Assembly: GCA_035468355.1 (NCBI GenBank)
Contig: DATITA010000160.1
Location: 1 to 6,136 of the forward strand
Length of the DNA stretch: 6,136 nt
Reading direction: 5' to 3'
DNA from: DATKSS01 sp035468355
GTDB taxonomy: Bacteria > Chloroflexota > Dormibacteria > Dormibacterales > Dormibacteraceae
Below the pieces are notes generated by a model, which did not search any database, was not told where the DNA came from, and saw nothing but the letters and a program-made list of their open reading frames with translations. Shown here in pieces: positions 5,871 to 6,136 of this stretch. The position numbers and the translations under genes were made by a program. Positions within the stretch are counted from its first letter, which is position 1. Each line of letters starts with the position of its first letter.

Positions 5871-6136
5871 ATGAGCGTGGCTGACCACAAGCTGGGCTGG
5901 ATCGGCACCGGCCGGATGGGTTATGCGCTGGCCAAGCGGCTGCTCGACGGCGGCTGCGACGTGGCGGTCTACAACCGCACGCGAGCCAAGGCGGAGCCCC
6001 TGGCCGCCGCGGGCGCTCGCATCGTCGACCGGCCCGCAGAGCTGGCCGACCGCGAAATCGTGGTGGTGTCCGTCGCGGACTCACCTGACTTTGTTGCCGT
6101 GATGACGGGCCCCGAGGGGCTGCTGTCGAACGGCCG
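5871..6136 (+). CDS. Beta-hydroxyacid dehydrogenase (3-hydroxyisobutyrate/glyoxylate-succinic semialdehyde reductase family), 3' end outside window
   Basis: The first 88 codons of an oxidoreductase; the frame is open to the window edge, where roughly 200 further residues of a typical family member would follow. The N-terminal Rossmann motif is LGWIGTGRMGYALAKRLL (8-25), with the GxGxxG turn at 12-17. The second strand ends VYNRT (33-37): Asn-Arg-Thr here, in place of an acidic residue, is typical of NADPH-using members such as glyoxylate reductases, rather than of NAD-dependent valine-pathway 3-hydroxyisobutyrate dehydrogenase. VVVSVADSPDFVAVM (64-78) and GPEGLL (80-85) also fit the family. 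The substrate-binding lysine region lies beyond the window. The ATG at 5871 has GAAGGGG 10 bases upstream. The gene follows lacI by 51 bases with operator site 2 between them, suggesting shared control with the transporter. Exact substrate unknown. Confidence 0.88.
   Translation, partial: MSVADHKLGWIGTGRMGYALAKRLLDGGCDVAVYNRTRAKAEPLAAAGARIVDRPAELADREIVVVSVADSPDFVAVMTGPEGLLSNG

Overview
The window is GC-rich, gene-dense bacterial chromosomal DNA. It carries one transport locus together with its likely regulator. A lipoprotein-type solute-binding protein, GTG starts and strong third-position G/C fit a soil or sediment bacterium such as an actinomycete or a Chloroflexota/Dormibacterota-like lineage. 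That placement is inference; no rRNA or marker gene is present to fix it.

Minus strand, read right to left from about 4712 to 28: a complete branched-chain amino acid-type (HAAT family) ABC transporter operon in the classical order livK-livH-livM-livG-livF. It encodes the binding lipoprotein, two permeases and two ATPases. The last four genes are tightly packed: GTGA start/stop overlaps at livH/livM and livM/livG, and a 1-base gap at livG/livF. livK is separated from livH by 54 bases containing a perfect 11-bp stem hairpin. Only 27 bases lie beyond livF, so it is unknown whether the operon continues.

Plus strand, 4764-5819: a complete LacI-family repressor, divergent from the operon. Plus strand, 5871 to the right edge: the first 88 codons of a beta-hydroxyacid dehydrogenase (3-hydroxyisobutyrate/glyoxylate-succinic semialdehyde reductase family), which runs out of the window.

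The most informative part is the regulatory DNA. The 123-base livK/lacI gap holds two convincing sigma70-type promoters, TTGACA-N17-TAACAT for liv and TTGCCT-N17-TATGTT for lacI. Their -10 elements overlap on opposite strands, and the predicted starts are 18 bp apart. One LacI-type operator, ACAAACGATTGC, overlaps the liv start and also sits inside the lacI promoter spacer. A nearly identical site, ACAAACGTTTGC, lies between lacI and the dehydrogenase. The simplest reading is a small regulon: the LacI protein represses itself, the transporter and the dehydrogenase until an imported compound or a derivative of it is present. The compound cannot be named from the sequence. The LacI regulator and the reductase leave open a substrate other than leucine, isoleucine or valine.

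I see no mobile element, CRISPR array, RNA gene or defence system. Nothing here looks like a wholly new system; the novelty lies in the regulatory architecture and the unknown substrate.
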